A program made the position numbers and the translations under genes. Below, piece after piece: positions 42,638 to 54,082 of a stretch of 64,000 nt of DNA (position 1 is its first letter; each line of letters opens with the position of its first letter). Origin of the DNA: Caprella mutica (Eukaryota; Arthropoda; Malacostraca; Amphipoda; Caprellidae); the NCBI GenBank assembly GCA_947561585.1, contig CANNZV010002612.1, positions 54,874 to 118,873 on the forward strand, in the 5' to 3' direction. The notes below the pieces were generated by a model, which had not been told where the DNA came from, ran no database searches, and saw nothing but the letters and a program-made list of their open reading frames with translations.

Positions 42638-44181
42638 TGTCAAATATAATTCCATTATTCAATTTGAAGAGTGGCGGATTTTTCTGGCAGTACATTTGTA
42701 TTTATAAAATAGCACTAAATTCATGCAAGACCTTGGTTTGTGTCACTGCCCGGAAAATCCTCACCACTGAAATAATCTTTTCCCTGAGATCCTCAGCAGG
42801 TGATTCATTATAGCAGAACTTTGACGCGGGAATCTGGTATGGAAAATCGAGATAATGGTTTGCAGAGTGAGGAGAAGAGATTCATATCTATATATCCACT
42901 AAGGGAGTGAAAACGGAGCTATTGGTAGAATCATGCACAATATGCTCGTCTGAAGATTGGCCCATCTAACAAACTGCTTTCTAGCTACTTGTCAGGATCA
43001 TGAGTATCGCCCTGAAAACTTCATTCTTCAGTAACAGGGTAATAGCTGGTTCCTGCGATATGGGCTAAGATGTAGCGACTACGCACTGATTGACGGATGG
43101 CGGCTCCCTGTTCTTGCTCCTATGGTCCACTAAATATGGGTATGTGTATACAAACCTCGTATGGTCTTGTTTAGTGTTGTTAAATCCTTAACGTCCCAAA
43201 TTTCACTCCTTCCCCTATTAAATTTACATAACTTTAAATATCCAGAAATCTCCGCTAGGTATAATCACTTAATTAATTAAAACTATAACTAACTATTCAT
43301 TTATAACTAATCTAGGGTGTATTACGAACTGTATATTATATGGGTCTACCTGATCCTTTTGGCTTCAATGTGAATTTAATTTTGCCTATACTTTGAGCTA
43401 ACGGAATTAGGAAATGGACCCTATATTTTATACTCGTGTTCCATGTGTAATTGAGTTCGCTTTCTATTGATTGAAGATAACTATTGATTGAAGATAACTA
43501 TTGATTAAAGATAACTATTGATTAAAGATAACTATTGATTAAAGATAACTATTGATTAAAGATAACTATTGATTAAAGATAACTGTTGATTAAAGATAAC
43601 TGTTGATTAAAGATAACTGTTGATTAAAGATAACTGTTGATTAAAGATAACTGTTGATTAAAGATAACTGTTGATTAAAGATAACTGTTGATTAAAGATA
43701 ACTGTTGATTAAAGATAACTGTTGATTAAAGATAACTGTTGATTAAAGATAACTGTTGATTAAAGATAACTGTTGATTAAAGATAACAACTGTCATTACG
43801 AATAAAATTACAGTTTTCTAATTTCATTTTGTCTAATTTATTTTCAATATTAGTAAAACAAATCTGCGTTCAATTTCATCCTTGTACTTTCTCTGATCTA
43901 TCATTTTCCCATTTCATTTACTATGTGTTCTATCCCTCAGGTTGCAAGACTGGTGACATGCGGTGCGGTTTCTTCCCGCTTGCCCAGGTGCTCACTCGTC
44001 TGCCTCAATGACCGCATGGGACATATCCATTGAACTATTCCATTTTAAATAGTAAATCCAATTCTATGAATAATCGCAATATTCAGTAAAATTACAGTTT
44101 AATAATTTTTCCGTATCCTTATCTTATAGAAATTAGGGTAGTTCAAGTATATTCCGTTACATTTATAACTTTTTCTGTATA
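42638..44181 (+). repeat. BEL 3' LTR with expanded 17-bp minisatellite
   Basis: 1544 bp. The same minisatellite occupies about 43467-43787 (19 units). The LTR length difference of 119 bp equals seven 17-bp units. Confidence 0.93.
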
Positions 44182-44186
44182 CATAT

Positions 44187-45208
44187 AGTACATCATTTAT
44201 TTTACATGTTCTACTTCCACCATCTGGTATATTCTCAATAACAGAAACATTTCCTAGTGAAATAGCTTGTAAGACATCTCCATTTCCTACTTTAACATTG
44301 ATAGGTTTGCTAATATTTGCAAAATCTTTACATAAATTTTTATCACCACTCATGTGTGATGAAGAGCCTGAATCTATTATCCAAATATTACTGTCGGCAT
44401 ATTTGTTACAAAGAGCGATATCATTAGCATACATTGTGTGATTTAGTTCTATATGACTTACATTTACAACATTTGGCTGGTTTTTAGTTCTGTTAGTTTG
44501 AGAAGACCTTTTAAATTTAAAGCAGTTTTTTTTCAGGTGTCCCATCTTATTGCAGAAATGGCAAATGATGGACTGTTTGTTTACTCCAGCATAATTCTGA
44601 GTATTTGATAATGCTAATGCATTATTGGTTTTAATACTCAACTTTTCAGCTTCTCTCCGGAGTGTGTCAGCTACGGTAATCCAGTTAGGGATGTCTGTCT
44701 GAGCTTCAAGTGCAGTGACAAGCACTTCAAACGGCCCTGGTAGTGATGACAGAAGACAAATCACTTTATCCTCTTCACTGATCACTTGATTTAACAAGGC
44801 AAGCTCTTGAAAAACTTCAGTTAGTTCCTTCAAATGAAAGTCGAGTAGTTCAGGAGACTTCAATTTTAGATTGTAGAGCTTTTTCTTCAGACGAAATTTG
44901 TTAGCCCACGTGTTTTTCTGAAACGTTTCTTGAAGGGTAGTCCAGACAGCGTGTGGATCCGTCGGTTGTCCAACTAAGTACAATTGATCCGGTGAAATAG
45001 ATAGTACTATATCTGCCAGAGCCTTATTATAATTATTAGCATAGGCATTCTTCGCCTCAGTTGAAGCTGAATCAATTGGAACTGGTTTAGATCCATCCGC
45101 AAAATCCATCAGTTTCTCTCGTAAGAGATACATCTTCATTTGTATCCTCCATGTAGGGTAATTATTTCCGTCTAGGGGAACAATCCCCTGTAACTTATTT
45201 GAAGACAT
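44187..45208 (-). CDS. Copia gag and protease (5' part of gag-pol, interrupted)
   Basis: Encodes the capsid polyprotein and the start of the protease. The ATG at 45206-45208 gives MSSNKLQGIVPLDGNNYPTW, the usual Copia gag start. Frame upstream of it has no ATG. A Copia-type gag core (NKFRLKKKLYNLKL) follows, then a CCHC zinc knuckle CHFCNKMGHLKKNC, and the aspartic protease active site WIIDSGSSSHMSG. The frame is cut at DVLYV by the BEL insertion at 44182. The protein resumes in frame at 37501 (PNLAFNLLSV). The frame before the cut is free of stops. Confidence 0.9.
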
Positions 45209-45214
45209 GTTCTC

Positions 45215-45585
45215 AAAGTATTTATTATCGTTCAATACTTAACAAACATAAACAACCAATGCAGTTAAATTGATTTACTGTTTAACTGAATTGATGTTTT
45301 AACATTATTCTAATTCATAAGAATAACTGATTATAATTATTAATATTCAATTGGAACAGCAACACAAGTCTTAGTTCGCAAGAACCTTTTGTTGAAAGTA
45401 TTTATTATCATTCAATACTTTAACAAACATAAACAACCACAGCAGTTAAATTGATTTACTGTTTAACTGAATTTGATGTTTTAAAATTATTCTAATTCAT
45501 AAGAATAACTTCACTGAATATAATTATTAATATTTAATTGGAACAGCAACACAAGTCTTAGTTCGCAAGAACCTTTTGTTGAAAG
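45215..45585 (-). repeat. tandem ~185-bp duplication in the Copia leader
   Basis: Two adjacent copies (about 45215-45397 and 45398-45585), each with AAGTATTTATTATC.TTCAATA at one end and TTAGTTCGCAAGAACCTTTT at the other. They are near-identical with small indels. The proximal copy overlaps the region just upstream of the gag start. Confidence 0.85.
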
Positions 45586-45872
45586 ACTGTTTACCAAAGG
45601 ATAAGGTCACAGATTTAAAGGTAATTTGTGACCTCTCTTGACACCTCTTCCGCACAAATACTAAATAATTATATTATAACACAAGTGCATTTTTCGCTAG
45701 AGCAATCATTATAATTGACCTCATTAGCGCGTGAACACGATATGCTTACGCAAGCGTTTTGAGTGATATGTTTCATATAGGTTAACACTTTTTCACTGCA
45801 CTTCGTTTTTATTACTGTTATAAACTTCTAATTTGTTTAAACATAATTTGATTTATAAACTCTTATCGTTCA

Positions 45873-45886
45873 CTGGGCCCATAACC
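45873..45886 (-). promoter_or_regulatory. Copia primer binding site (tRNA-iMet half molecule)
   Basis: Directly beside the 5' LTR, the minus strand reads GGTTATGGGCCCAG. This is the sequence used by Drosophila copia, complementary to an internal segment of initiator tRNA-Met. It supports a Copia lineage primed by a tRNA half molecule. Confidence 0.9.
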
Positions 45887-46225
45887 TGTTAGAATTAGGT
45901 TAAATAACAGTGGGTTAACAACGTTAAGACATAGAGTTTATTTAAAGAGTTAAATATGTTATACAATTAGAAGTCTATTGAGAGATGAGTGGAACACATC
46001 CTTCACAGAGTAATGTAAAGAACCAACTGCCTTCAGAAACTACAAGCAGGGGTATTTAACCCTCGACGGAAGTGTGATCGACTTTAGACCTTACGTCCGT
46101 TTCTCATTAAAAGTAATACATGGTTATTGAAACAATAGGTAATTTAATATAGCTGAGCTAGTCTAACAGGAAATTAATATTAAACATATAACGAGTGTGT
46201 AATACATTTAACTAAAATTTCAACA
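45887..46225 (-). repeat. Copia 5' LTR
   Basis: 339 bp, the 5' copy with respect to element transcription (minus strand). It starts TGTTGAAATTTTAG on that strand and ends CCTAATTCTAACA. It should hold the promoter and polyadenylation signals, which I cannot delimit. Confidence 0.93.
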
Positions 46226-46230
46226 ATTTG

Positions 46231-46860
46231 TTCCATATTTGACAAAAGGAGCAAACAATTTCGATTCATTAATTGCACAACAATTCGCTCAACCACTCGC
46301 TGTGAAATGGAAAATAGAACTGATCAAGTTTCAACTGTTCCAGTTGAACTTTTACTTGGCAGAGGCAAATCATGTGCTTAGTGTACGTGACGTCATCAAG
46401 GCAGTACTATTAAATAGAAAATTAAAGACTTATGTGATTAAATAATAAACTAAATTTATTATTGCATTCATATATTGACCACAAATTAAAATTATTATGA
46501 TTTGACGCATTTTAGTTACTTTAAATTTGACTTTCGAGTGTTGCTGTGATGACGTCATGCACACTGCAAAACTCAACGAATATCAGAAATGGCTTAGCCT
46601 CGCACGGGGTTTAAATATAATTCACAAGATATAAAAAGATGATTTAAACTTTAAGAAATTGATTATCTCATATCGAAAGTTTTTAATATATGATTATAAC
46701 CATTAACATTACACCAGAATAATTTTAATAAATCCTCCTTAATTGTTTTATATATTCATATTCAGTAGAATTTTTTTTATGTATTTGAATTCAGTAGTCA
46801 ACACCCCTTGCAAGTCTAGGTAGCAATAATATTGATTAATTAGAATTCTGAATTAAAAAT
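46231..46860. other. right flank of Copia, no gene recognised
   Basis: A 68-codon plus frame (46239-46445) has no motif. Two TGACGTCA-type palindromes lie at about 46389-46396 and 46549-46556. Confidence 0.4.
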
Positions 46861-46864
46861 CCTT

Positions 46865-49585
46865 GGGAATATTCAAGAAATATTCCCTGAACATAATAAT
46901 TTCAAACTATCTGCTATAATTTAATGGAATGTTGTGGGAACACTCTTGGATTATCAGATAACACTTTGAATATTACAAATATTACAAATATTATAAATAG
47001 TACAAATATTATAAATAGTACAAATATTACAATATTACAAATATTACAAATATTACAAATATTACGATTATTACAAATATTCTTATAATTACAAATAATA
47101 CTTGCAAAGTATTAAAGAAAAAACCTCTGAACATAACTATATGCATACAATATTCTACAATATAATGGAATGTAGAACATTCCTGGATTATCGGTAAAAC
47201 TTAAAATAATTCTATTGTTTTACCGATAATTCAGGAATGTTCCCTGAACATTCCATTTAATTATAGAAGATCGTATGAATATGCTAATATTGAGGGAATA
47301 TTCCTTTGGTACTCAAATGATATACTAAAATGTTAGAATTATTTAAAGTATCTTCTGATAATCCAGGAATATTCCTTGAAGATTCCATTTACATGTAGAA
47401 TATTGTTTGCATCTATACTTATGTTATGGAAATTCTCCTCAAGAAATCCATTAATTTAGTTTAATCATTTAAAGTATTCTCCGATAATCCACGAATATTC
47501 CCTAAAAATTCCACTTAATTGTAGAATATAGAATAAATAAACTTATATCCAGGGAATATTCCTTGAATACTCAATTGAAATTGTTGATTGTTAGAATTAT
47601 TTAAAGTATTTTCCTATAATCCAGGAATGTTCCTTAGACATTCCAATATATTGTAGATTATTGTATGCTTCTAGTTATGTTCAGGGAATATTCCTTTAAT
47701 ACTCCTTATAATTATTATAGTTATTTAAAGTATTATCTGATTATCCAAGAGTGTTCCCTAAACATTCCATTAAATTGTTCGAAAATCTTATGTTCAGGGA
47801 ATATTCCTTGAATACTCTCAGGGAAGTGTTTAATGTTTAGAATTATTTTCAGTTTTTCCAATAATCCAGGAATGTTCCCTGAATAATCCATTAAATTGTA
47901 GAAGATAGTTCGAAAATCATATGTTCAGGAAATATTCTTTGAATATTCCCAAGAAAGAGATGAATGTTTAGAATTATTTTTACTTTTTCCAATAATCCAG
48001 GAATGTTCCCTAAATATTCCATTAAATTGTAGAAGATAGTTCAAAAACCATTTGTTTCAGGGAATATTCCTTGAATACTCCCAAGGAAGAGATGGGTGTT
48101 TAGAATTATTTGAAGTATTATCCGATTATCCAGGGATGTTCCCTAAACATTCCATTAAATTGTAGAAAATAGGTTGAAAATCTTATGTTCATGGAATATT
48201 CCTTGAATACTCCCAAGGAAGAGATGAATGTTTAGAATTATTTTCAGTTTTTCTGATAATCAAGGAATGTTCCCTAAATATTCTATTAAATTGTAGAAGA
48301 TAGTTCGAAAACCATTTGTTTCAGGGAATATTCCTTGAATACTCCCAAGGAAAAGATGGGTGTTTAGAATTATTTTCAGTTTTCTGATAATCCAGGAATG
48401 TTCCCTAAATATTCCATTAAATTGTAGAAGATAGGTTGAAAATCTTATGTTCAGGGAATATTCCTCGAATACTCCCAAGGAAGAGATGAATGTTTAGAAT
48501 TATTTTCAGTTTTTCTGATAATCAAGGAATGTTCCCTAAATATTCCATTAAATTGTAGAAGATAGTTCGAAAATCTTATGTTCAGGGAATATTCCTCGAA
48601 TACTCCCAAGGAAGAGATGAATGTTTAGAATTATTTTCAGTTTTTCTGATAATCAAGGAATGTTCCCTAAACATTCCATTAAATTGTAGAAGATAGTTCG
48701 AAAACCATTTGTTTCAGGGAATATTCCTTGAATACTCCCATGGAAGAGATGAATGTTTAGAATTATTTAAGGTATTATCCGATAACCCAGGAATGTTCCC
48801 TAAACTTTCCATTAAATTGTAAAATATAGTTCGAAAATCTTATATTCGGGGAATATTCCTTGAATACTCCCAAGGAAGATATGGATGTTTAGAATTATTT
48901 TCAGTTTTTCCAATAATCCAGGAATGTTCCCTAAATATTCCATTAAATTTTAGAAGATAGCTTGAAAATCTTATGCTCAGGGAATATTCCTTGAATACTC
49001 CCAAGGAAGAGAAGAATATTTAGGATTATTTAAAGTATTATCAGATAATCCAGGAATGTTCACTAAACATTTCATTAAATTGTAGAAGATAGGTTGAAAA
49101 TCTTATGTTCAGGGAATATTCCTTGAATACTCCCATGGAAGAGATGAATGTTTAGGATTATCTTCAATTTTTCCAATAATCCAGGAATGTTCCCTAAATA
49201 TTCCATTAAATTGTAGAAGATAGTATGAATAAACATAATGTTCAGGGAATATCCCTCGAATACTCCATTGAAATACTTTATTGATAGAATTATGTAAAGG
49301 TTGGTCAATATTCAGGGAATGTTCCCTGAATATTCCATAAAAGATTCGAAAATGGAATAAATTTACTGATGTTCAGCGAGTATTCCCTGAACATTCATAA
49401 AAATAAATTTACCTGTTATGAATTTAATGAGCTTGAGGGAACATTCCCTGAATATTCAATTGGAATTATATTCCATTCTTATGTTCCAGGAAGATTCCGG
49501 GAGCATCAGTATGGAATGTGGGAATATTGGGGAACATTAAATCCGAATGGAACATTCCCGGAATATTCAAATGTTACCTGGGAAG
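46865..49585. repeat. ~130-bp satellite with GAATATTC dyads
   Basis: About 20 diverged copies of a 120-140 bp unit. Each has GGGAATATTCCTTGAATACT, a GGAAGAGATGAATGTTTAGA block, TCCAGGAATGTTCCCTAAA and ATTAAATTGTAGAAGATAG. Homogeneity is highest at 47820-49240. Short ATTACAAAT repeats occur at 46975-47090. The right border (ATGTTACCTGGG, 49571-49582) matches, inverted, the left border of the 24-bp array at 27312. Confidence 0.88.
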
Positions 49586-49599
49586 TACCCGATAACTAA

Positions 49600-51095
49600 A
49601 CTCAATTTCCGTATTAATAGTTGATCGATATTTTGTCTTTACCGTTAATAGTCTATAACCAGCTCATTAGTGTTAATAGTTTGTAAAAGTTATTAACCTG
49701 AAATGACTCACGTTTGTAAATATGAGCCTAGCGACCAATTTTCTTGACTAATTTTCACGTGAACGAATTGCTGTCGTTAAATTGTACCGTCAACAAATAG
49801 CTATCGTTTTCTGCAACAGCCTCTCGACGACGGAAAGACAATATTCAGTATCTTAGTATAATATATTGAGGGAAGGTCAGGAGTAACAAAGTTTATAATT
49901 CTCAAGATTTTATTTTCGGGTCCGACCGACACCTGTAATTTAAATTAAACACAGTATAAGTACCTAATAGTTTTAAAGATATTATAACAAATAATGCACA
50001 ATTTAATATAAACAATTTAAACTCACCACAGAGAGGTTATACAACACTAGTTTAGTTTAAATCAAATTTTAGGTTTAATATTTAATACGGTAGGGCAGTT
50101 ATATTATATGCGAAATGATTATATGTGAAATGATCTAGAACAAAATAGAAAAGAAATAATTTTCAAAAGCAAAGATTATAAAAATATTAAACAATTAAAT
50201 TTAAGAGAAATAATAGCTAGTGTAATAGAACACGGTAATATGAATAAGAATCTAATACTTTCAATCACAGTTAATTTATAAAAAAAGTAATTTGAGAAAA
50301 GTTAGTTTTTAAAAGAAATGATTTAGTTCAAAAATAAAGTAATGAAAACGGTACACAAAATTTAGCTACACTTTTAAATTCCACAATGTTTATAATAAGA
50401 GATTCACTACTAGCAAAGGCTATAACACTACTGATTAAGAATTTAATATTTTTGAAGGTAACCTTACATGGTGCACACAGAAGTACGGATAACAGATTTT
50501 ACGATGAAGAAAAAGGATAAATAATATAAAATTGAAATATGAATAATGAATTATGAGAAATAAATTAATGAGTTTTATAACGCTACAATATAAGGAAACT
50601 GTGCCGTAGAAGGAAATAACATAAAAGTTCGAAACTTCGAGTCAACAAGATAAATCGGTCGAAGCAGCTTACAGAACAGCTTCCGAATTCTCATAGCAGT
50701 TATTCTACGAGCCAGCAGAGTTTAACAGACGGTGTCGTCACCCACGAAAAAGGTTATGTTAGAGAAGTTCCATGTAGTCGTCAGCATGACCTGCATTATT
50801 CTCATCACCGAACTCTCAAAGTTCAATGGCTGTCCTCCATGTGTTTACCCTAGTAACCTAGCCATTGAAAGTTTGCTCAGTAACCTAGTGACTGGTCCGT
50901 CCGCGCCAGTCCTCATATTTTTCTTCATAAAAACCTTCATTAGATATATGCACATCAATTGGCAAACGCCAAATTGATAGTTAAAGTAAAATAAACAAGC
51001 AAAGATACGAAACAAATATTTCTTAGATTTTCTAACTATTTGCGCAAAAGCTATTTTCACCACCCATTAATAAAATCTTTATTATATTCACAAAC
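49600..51095. other. spacer, no gene recognised
   Basis: GC-richer between 50700 and 50920, with unassigned short frames on both strands (50732-50977 plus; 50845-51063 minus). No motif supports either. Confidence 0.4.
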
Positions 51096-51104
51096 ATGAA
51101 AAAA

Positions 51105-51350
51105 TATACATATACCCCCCGATATACATATATTTCATTACCCCCCGATATACATATATTTTATGTTTAATAAGTAATGAACTACAAAGTGTCAATAAGG
51201 ATTAAATAATATAGGTTAATAAGGATACAAATCAGGGGGGGCTCGTGACCGGGGGGGGGGAACTCATGACCGGGGGTGCCCATGACTGGGGGGGGGCTCA
51301 TGACCAGGGTGGCTCTTGACCGAGGGGGGCTTATGACCTACGCCCATGCT
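51105..51350 (+). repeat. dispersed repeat D with C/G homopolymer runs
   Basis: ACCCCCCGATATACATATAT occurs twice at the left. GTGTCAATAAGGATTA and AATATAGGTTAATAAGGATA follow, then a 15-17 bp array around GGGGGGGCTCATGACC. It is homologous to 58440-58565 and, inverted, to 58205-58310. Confidence 0.7.
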
Positions 51351-51703
51351 TACCATAGAAGGAGTCTAAAGCTGAGATGACAGGACAGTTATTAACCCTT
51401 TTATGGACGAATTGACTATATTTTCTCGAAAAAATTGTTTAGACATATATTTTAAAAGGTAATGGTCATAAAGTTAAGGTTAAACTCAAAATTTTCAAAA
51501 TAATTGATTATTGAAAAATGAAACACCAGATGTATTAATCCCTTCAGGAACACCACAGACGAAAAAAATATGGACTAATTCCTTCCGTAACATATACCCT
51601 TATTGAAACTGGAATGTATCATGCTTCACAGCAAATTATTCCATTTTTATGTATAACAGATGTGATTCTTTCAACCTTACATTCATATCTTCCTCTACGA
51701 GTA
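51351..51703. other. spacer, nothing recognised
   Basis: AT-rich; no gene. Confidence 0.4.
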
Positions 51704-51705
51704 TA

Positions 51706-52355
51706 CAGGGTGTCCGCGACACTTTTGTTGCCAAACTTTTAACATAAGTTTGCATTCGTCGAAATAAACACTTTTTATTCTATAAAGGTATGTTCTAAAA
51801 TGCTTAATTAAAGAGTTACAAGGTTAGGAAAGTAGTATATGCAACATTTATTATTATTAGTTAACATTATTTCTTAATGTTGCGATAAGAAACAAAACAT
51901 TTATTAGGAGCACAAGAAACATAATCTTAAATTAGGTTACATGTTTACAGAATGTGTTCAATTCACCGCCCATTTGTTGCGATGCAAGCGTTCAAACGTT
52001 TTTCCCGCAAGGATTCGTGAAACTCCTGGTGTCTTTACTCGCTTCCGCCAGTCAATAGACAAACGTTTGAACAGCTGCATCGCAACAAATGGAAGGCAGT
52101 TTGAACACATTTTGCAAACATATAACCTGATTTTTTTATGCTCATAATAATTACTGTTAAAAATATTTTGCCTTTTTTTTTGCAACAATAAAAAAATGAC
52201 GTTAACTGATAATAATAAATGGTACAGATACAACTTTCCTAACCTTGTAACTGTTTAATTAAGCATTTTAAACCACACCTTCATAGAATAAAAAGTGTTT
52301 ATTTCGACGAATGCAACCTTATGTTAAAGTTTGGCAACAAAAGTGTCGGACACCT
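51706..52355 (+). mobile_element. mariner-like deletion derivative (MITE) with ~130-bp TIRs
   Basis: The left end CAGGGTGTCCGCGACACTTT and the complement of the right end (AAGGTGTCCGACACTTTTGT) continue paired through ACTTTTTATTCTAT and ACAAGGTTAGGAAAGT. TA flanks both ends. The plus frame at about 51987-52112 reads TPGVFTRFRQSIDKRLNSCI then NGRQFEHIL. This is the C-terminus of the IS630/mariner-like transposase group whose N-terminal part lies at 5686-6344. An internal inverted repeat (TTTGTTGCGATGCA) also occurs. Confidence 0.82.
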
Positions 52356-52376
52356 TAAATAAATGAAAACAATTTA

Positions 52377-53993
52377 CAGTAGCGGACAAAATATAAGTGT
52401 AGGCAAAAACAAGTTATCTAAAACTTTAATTTCATACAAAATACAATACACACATTATTGAAATTTTGCATGTATTTTTATATAGAGCTCTTATGTATTC
52501 GTGTGAAATTTCAAAGCATTTGGACAAATACTCTAGGAATAGTTCCATATTTTACTTCAAACCCTAAATTTTGTTCTGGTCAAAGGTTAAGGGTAGCCAT
52601 CATAAACTTTGAAATATTCGCGGATATTGGCAATTAACTTGATAATTTGTGAATAATTCTTTACTATATAATCACTTCAATACATCTTCTACCACAAAAT
52701 TCTACAAATTTGACACAATATGAAGGAGTTATCCATCTTCTATTCATCCTCGGGAAATGTCCACAATTCATTCACATTTCTTGAGTTTCTTCTCTGAGTA
52801 CAGTCTCCAATTATTATTTAAACAATCTCAATTCGATTGAGGTCAGGACTCTGTGTAAAGCCAGCTCATTAGAGCAATTTCTTCATCTTCTAATAGAGTC
52901 GTAACTTTTTTATCTTAGTAGTAGTGTACGTTGTCCTGCTTGAAACTCTGTGATTGAAGGTCAGCTGCTTGTTGATAGGAGAGAGTATGATGACAAAAGA
53001 GCTGTTTTATACTTCTGCAATAACTCCTCATCGTAGACGAACAATGGGACCAGGTCCAGCAGAAAAAATCACCACCAAGACCATCACACTACCTCCATCA
53101 AAATTAACCGTTTTCTTGACGCAGTTCAGAGTTAACAATTCCCCTACTTTACGTTTAATTTGTTTTTTCCTATAAGAACCAAAGACTTCTATTTTTCTTC
53201 CATCATCACTGGAATGTACTTTCGACTACTGATCAATCGACCAAGCGACATACTCATGACAAAACACAAGTATCACTCTCCGTTTCTTTTTTGAGATAGA
53301 AAGCTTCGATGCAGGGACAAATTATTGCAAATCAACTTGTTGAAGTCGAAGCGAAAAAGTAGACTGGGATACCGTACCACCAGACATGACATATATATCA
53401 CGAAAAATTTGACCAGAAGTGTTGAAACTACCTTGCAAGCTACTTTGAAGACTTGCATGATCTTCTCTCAGCAATGCTTTGGGAAGTCTACCATTATTCG
53501 GTTTGGAATCAACAACTCCATACTGCTTATGTTGAGCCACAATATGTTGCAGAATCGTTTTGGACCTTCGTGTGGCAATAGAAATCTCTTGCAACGACAA
53601 TTAGAGACTGTATCATAGGGGAAACTTGGACATTTCTTGAGGATGAATAGAAGATGGATAACTCCTTCATATTGTGCAAAATTATTAGAATTTCGTGGTA
53701 GAATAGCAAAGAATTATTCAAAAATTATCAAGTTAATTGCCAATATCCGCGAATATTTCAAAGTTTATGATGGCTACCATTAACTTTTGATCAGAGCAAA
53801 ATTAAGTGTTCGAAGTAAAAAACGGAACTATTCCTAGGATATTTTTCCAAATGCTTTGAAATTTCATACAAATACATATGAGTTCTATATGAATATACGT
53901 TCAAAATTTCAATAATGTGTGTTTTGTACTTTTTATGAAATTAAAGATTTAGATAACTTGTTTATACCTACCCTTATATTTTGTACGCTACTG
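52377..53993 (-). mobile_element. Tc1-like transposon with ~290-bp TIRs
   Basis: The left end CAGTAGCGGACAAAATATAA is inverted at the right end, and paired sequence continues to about 52665 and from 53705. TA flanks both sides (52375-52376, 53994-53995). The length is 1617 bp. It differs from the Tc1 at 24606 in TIR sequence and transposase, so it is a separate family. Confidence 0.9.
52810..53600 (-). pseudogene. Tc1-like transposase pseudogene
   Basis: On the minus strand 53600-53322 encodes the N-terminal DNA-binding part (LQEISIATRRSKTILQHIVA, QYGVVDSKPNNGRLPKALLR, TVSQSTFSLRLQQVDL). Downstream only islands remain in shifting frames: GGSVMVLVVIFSAGPGPI, DNVHYY and SPDLNRIEIV, the last corresponding to the motif with the third catalytic residue. 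Many stops and frameshifts make it inactive. Confidence 0.85.
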
Positions 53994-54082
53994 TATAGGA
54001 AACTGAAATTATTTCCATGAAATATGTATCGAAAAAGTAGTAATTATATCCTTATAAAATATAAAATCGATTACAGCAATAT

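Larger units (their letters stand above)
37502..44181 (+). mobile_element. BEL/Pao LTR retrotransposon, internally deleted, inside Copia
   Basis: LTRs at 37502-38926 and 42638-44181. The 5-bp duplication CATAT (37497-37501 and 44182-44186) lies within the Copia protease/integrase codons. The gag and protease families identify BEL/Pao. The RT, RNase H and integrase catalytic core are missing, so it cannot move by itself. The LTRs differ by about four substitutions in 1.4 kb, plus minisatellite copy number. It is therefore younger than, or as young as, the Copia host. Confidence 0.94.
34250..46225 (-). mobile_element. Ty1/Copia LTR retrotransposon, interrupted by a BEL element
   Basis: LTRs at 34250-34589 and 45887-46225 begin and end TG..CA. 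The element is flanked by the 5-bp duplication ATTTG (34245-34249 and 46226-46230). Order on the minus strand is 5' LTR, primer site, leader, gag-protease, integrase, RT-RNase H, polypurine tract, 3' LTR. The canonical Copia order (integrase before RT) fixes the superfamily. Without the 6.7-kb BEL insertion it is about 5.3 kb. The LTRs differ at about two positions in 340, so insertion was recent. One stop, one frameshift and an N gap affect pol. Confidence 0.96.

Noticed and set aside
38574..44011. Identical 60-codon frames at 38574-38756 and 43829-44011, taken as a duplicated small gene
   Set aside because: They are the same position in the two BEL LTRs, so identity is explained by LTR duplication. 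No protein motif.
45209..45235. Upstream start for Copia gag at 45235
   Set aside because: The codon there is TTG, not ATG. The first ATG (45206-45208) matches the usual Copia gag start.
50732..51063. Candidate genes on both strands in the GC-richer patch
   Set aside because: No signal peptide, domain or splice pattern that I can defend. The two readings overlap and neither is favoured.
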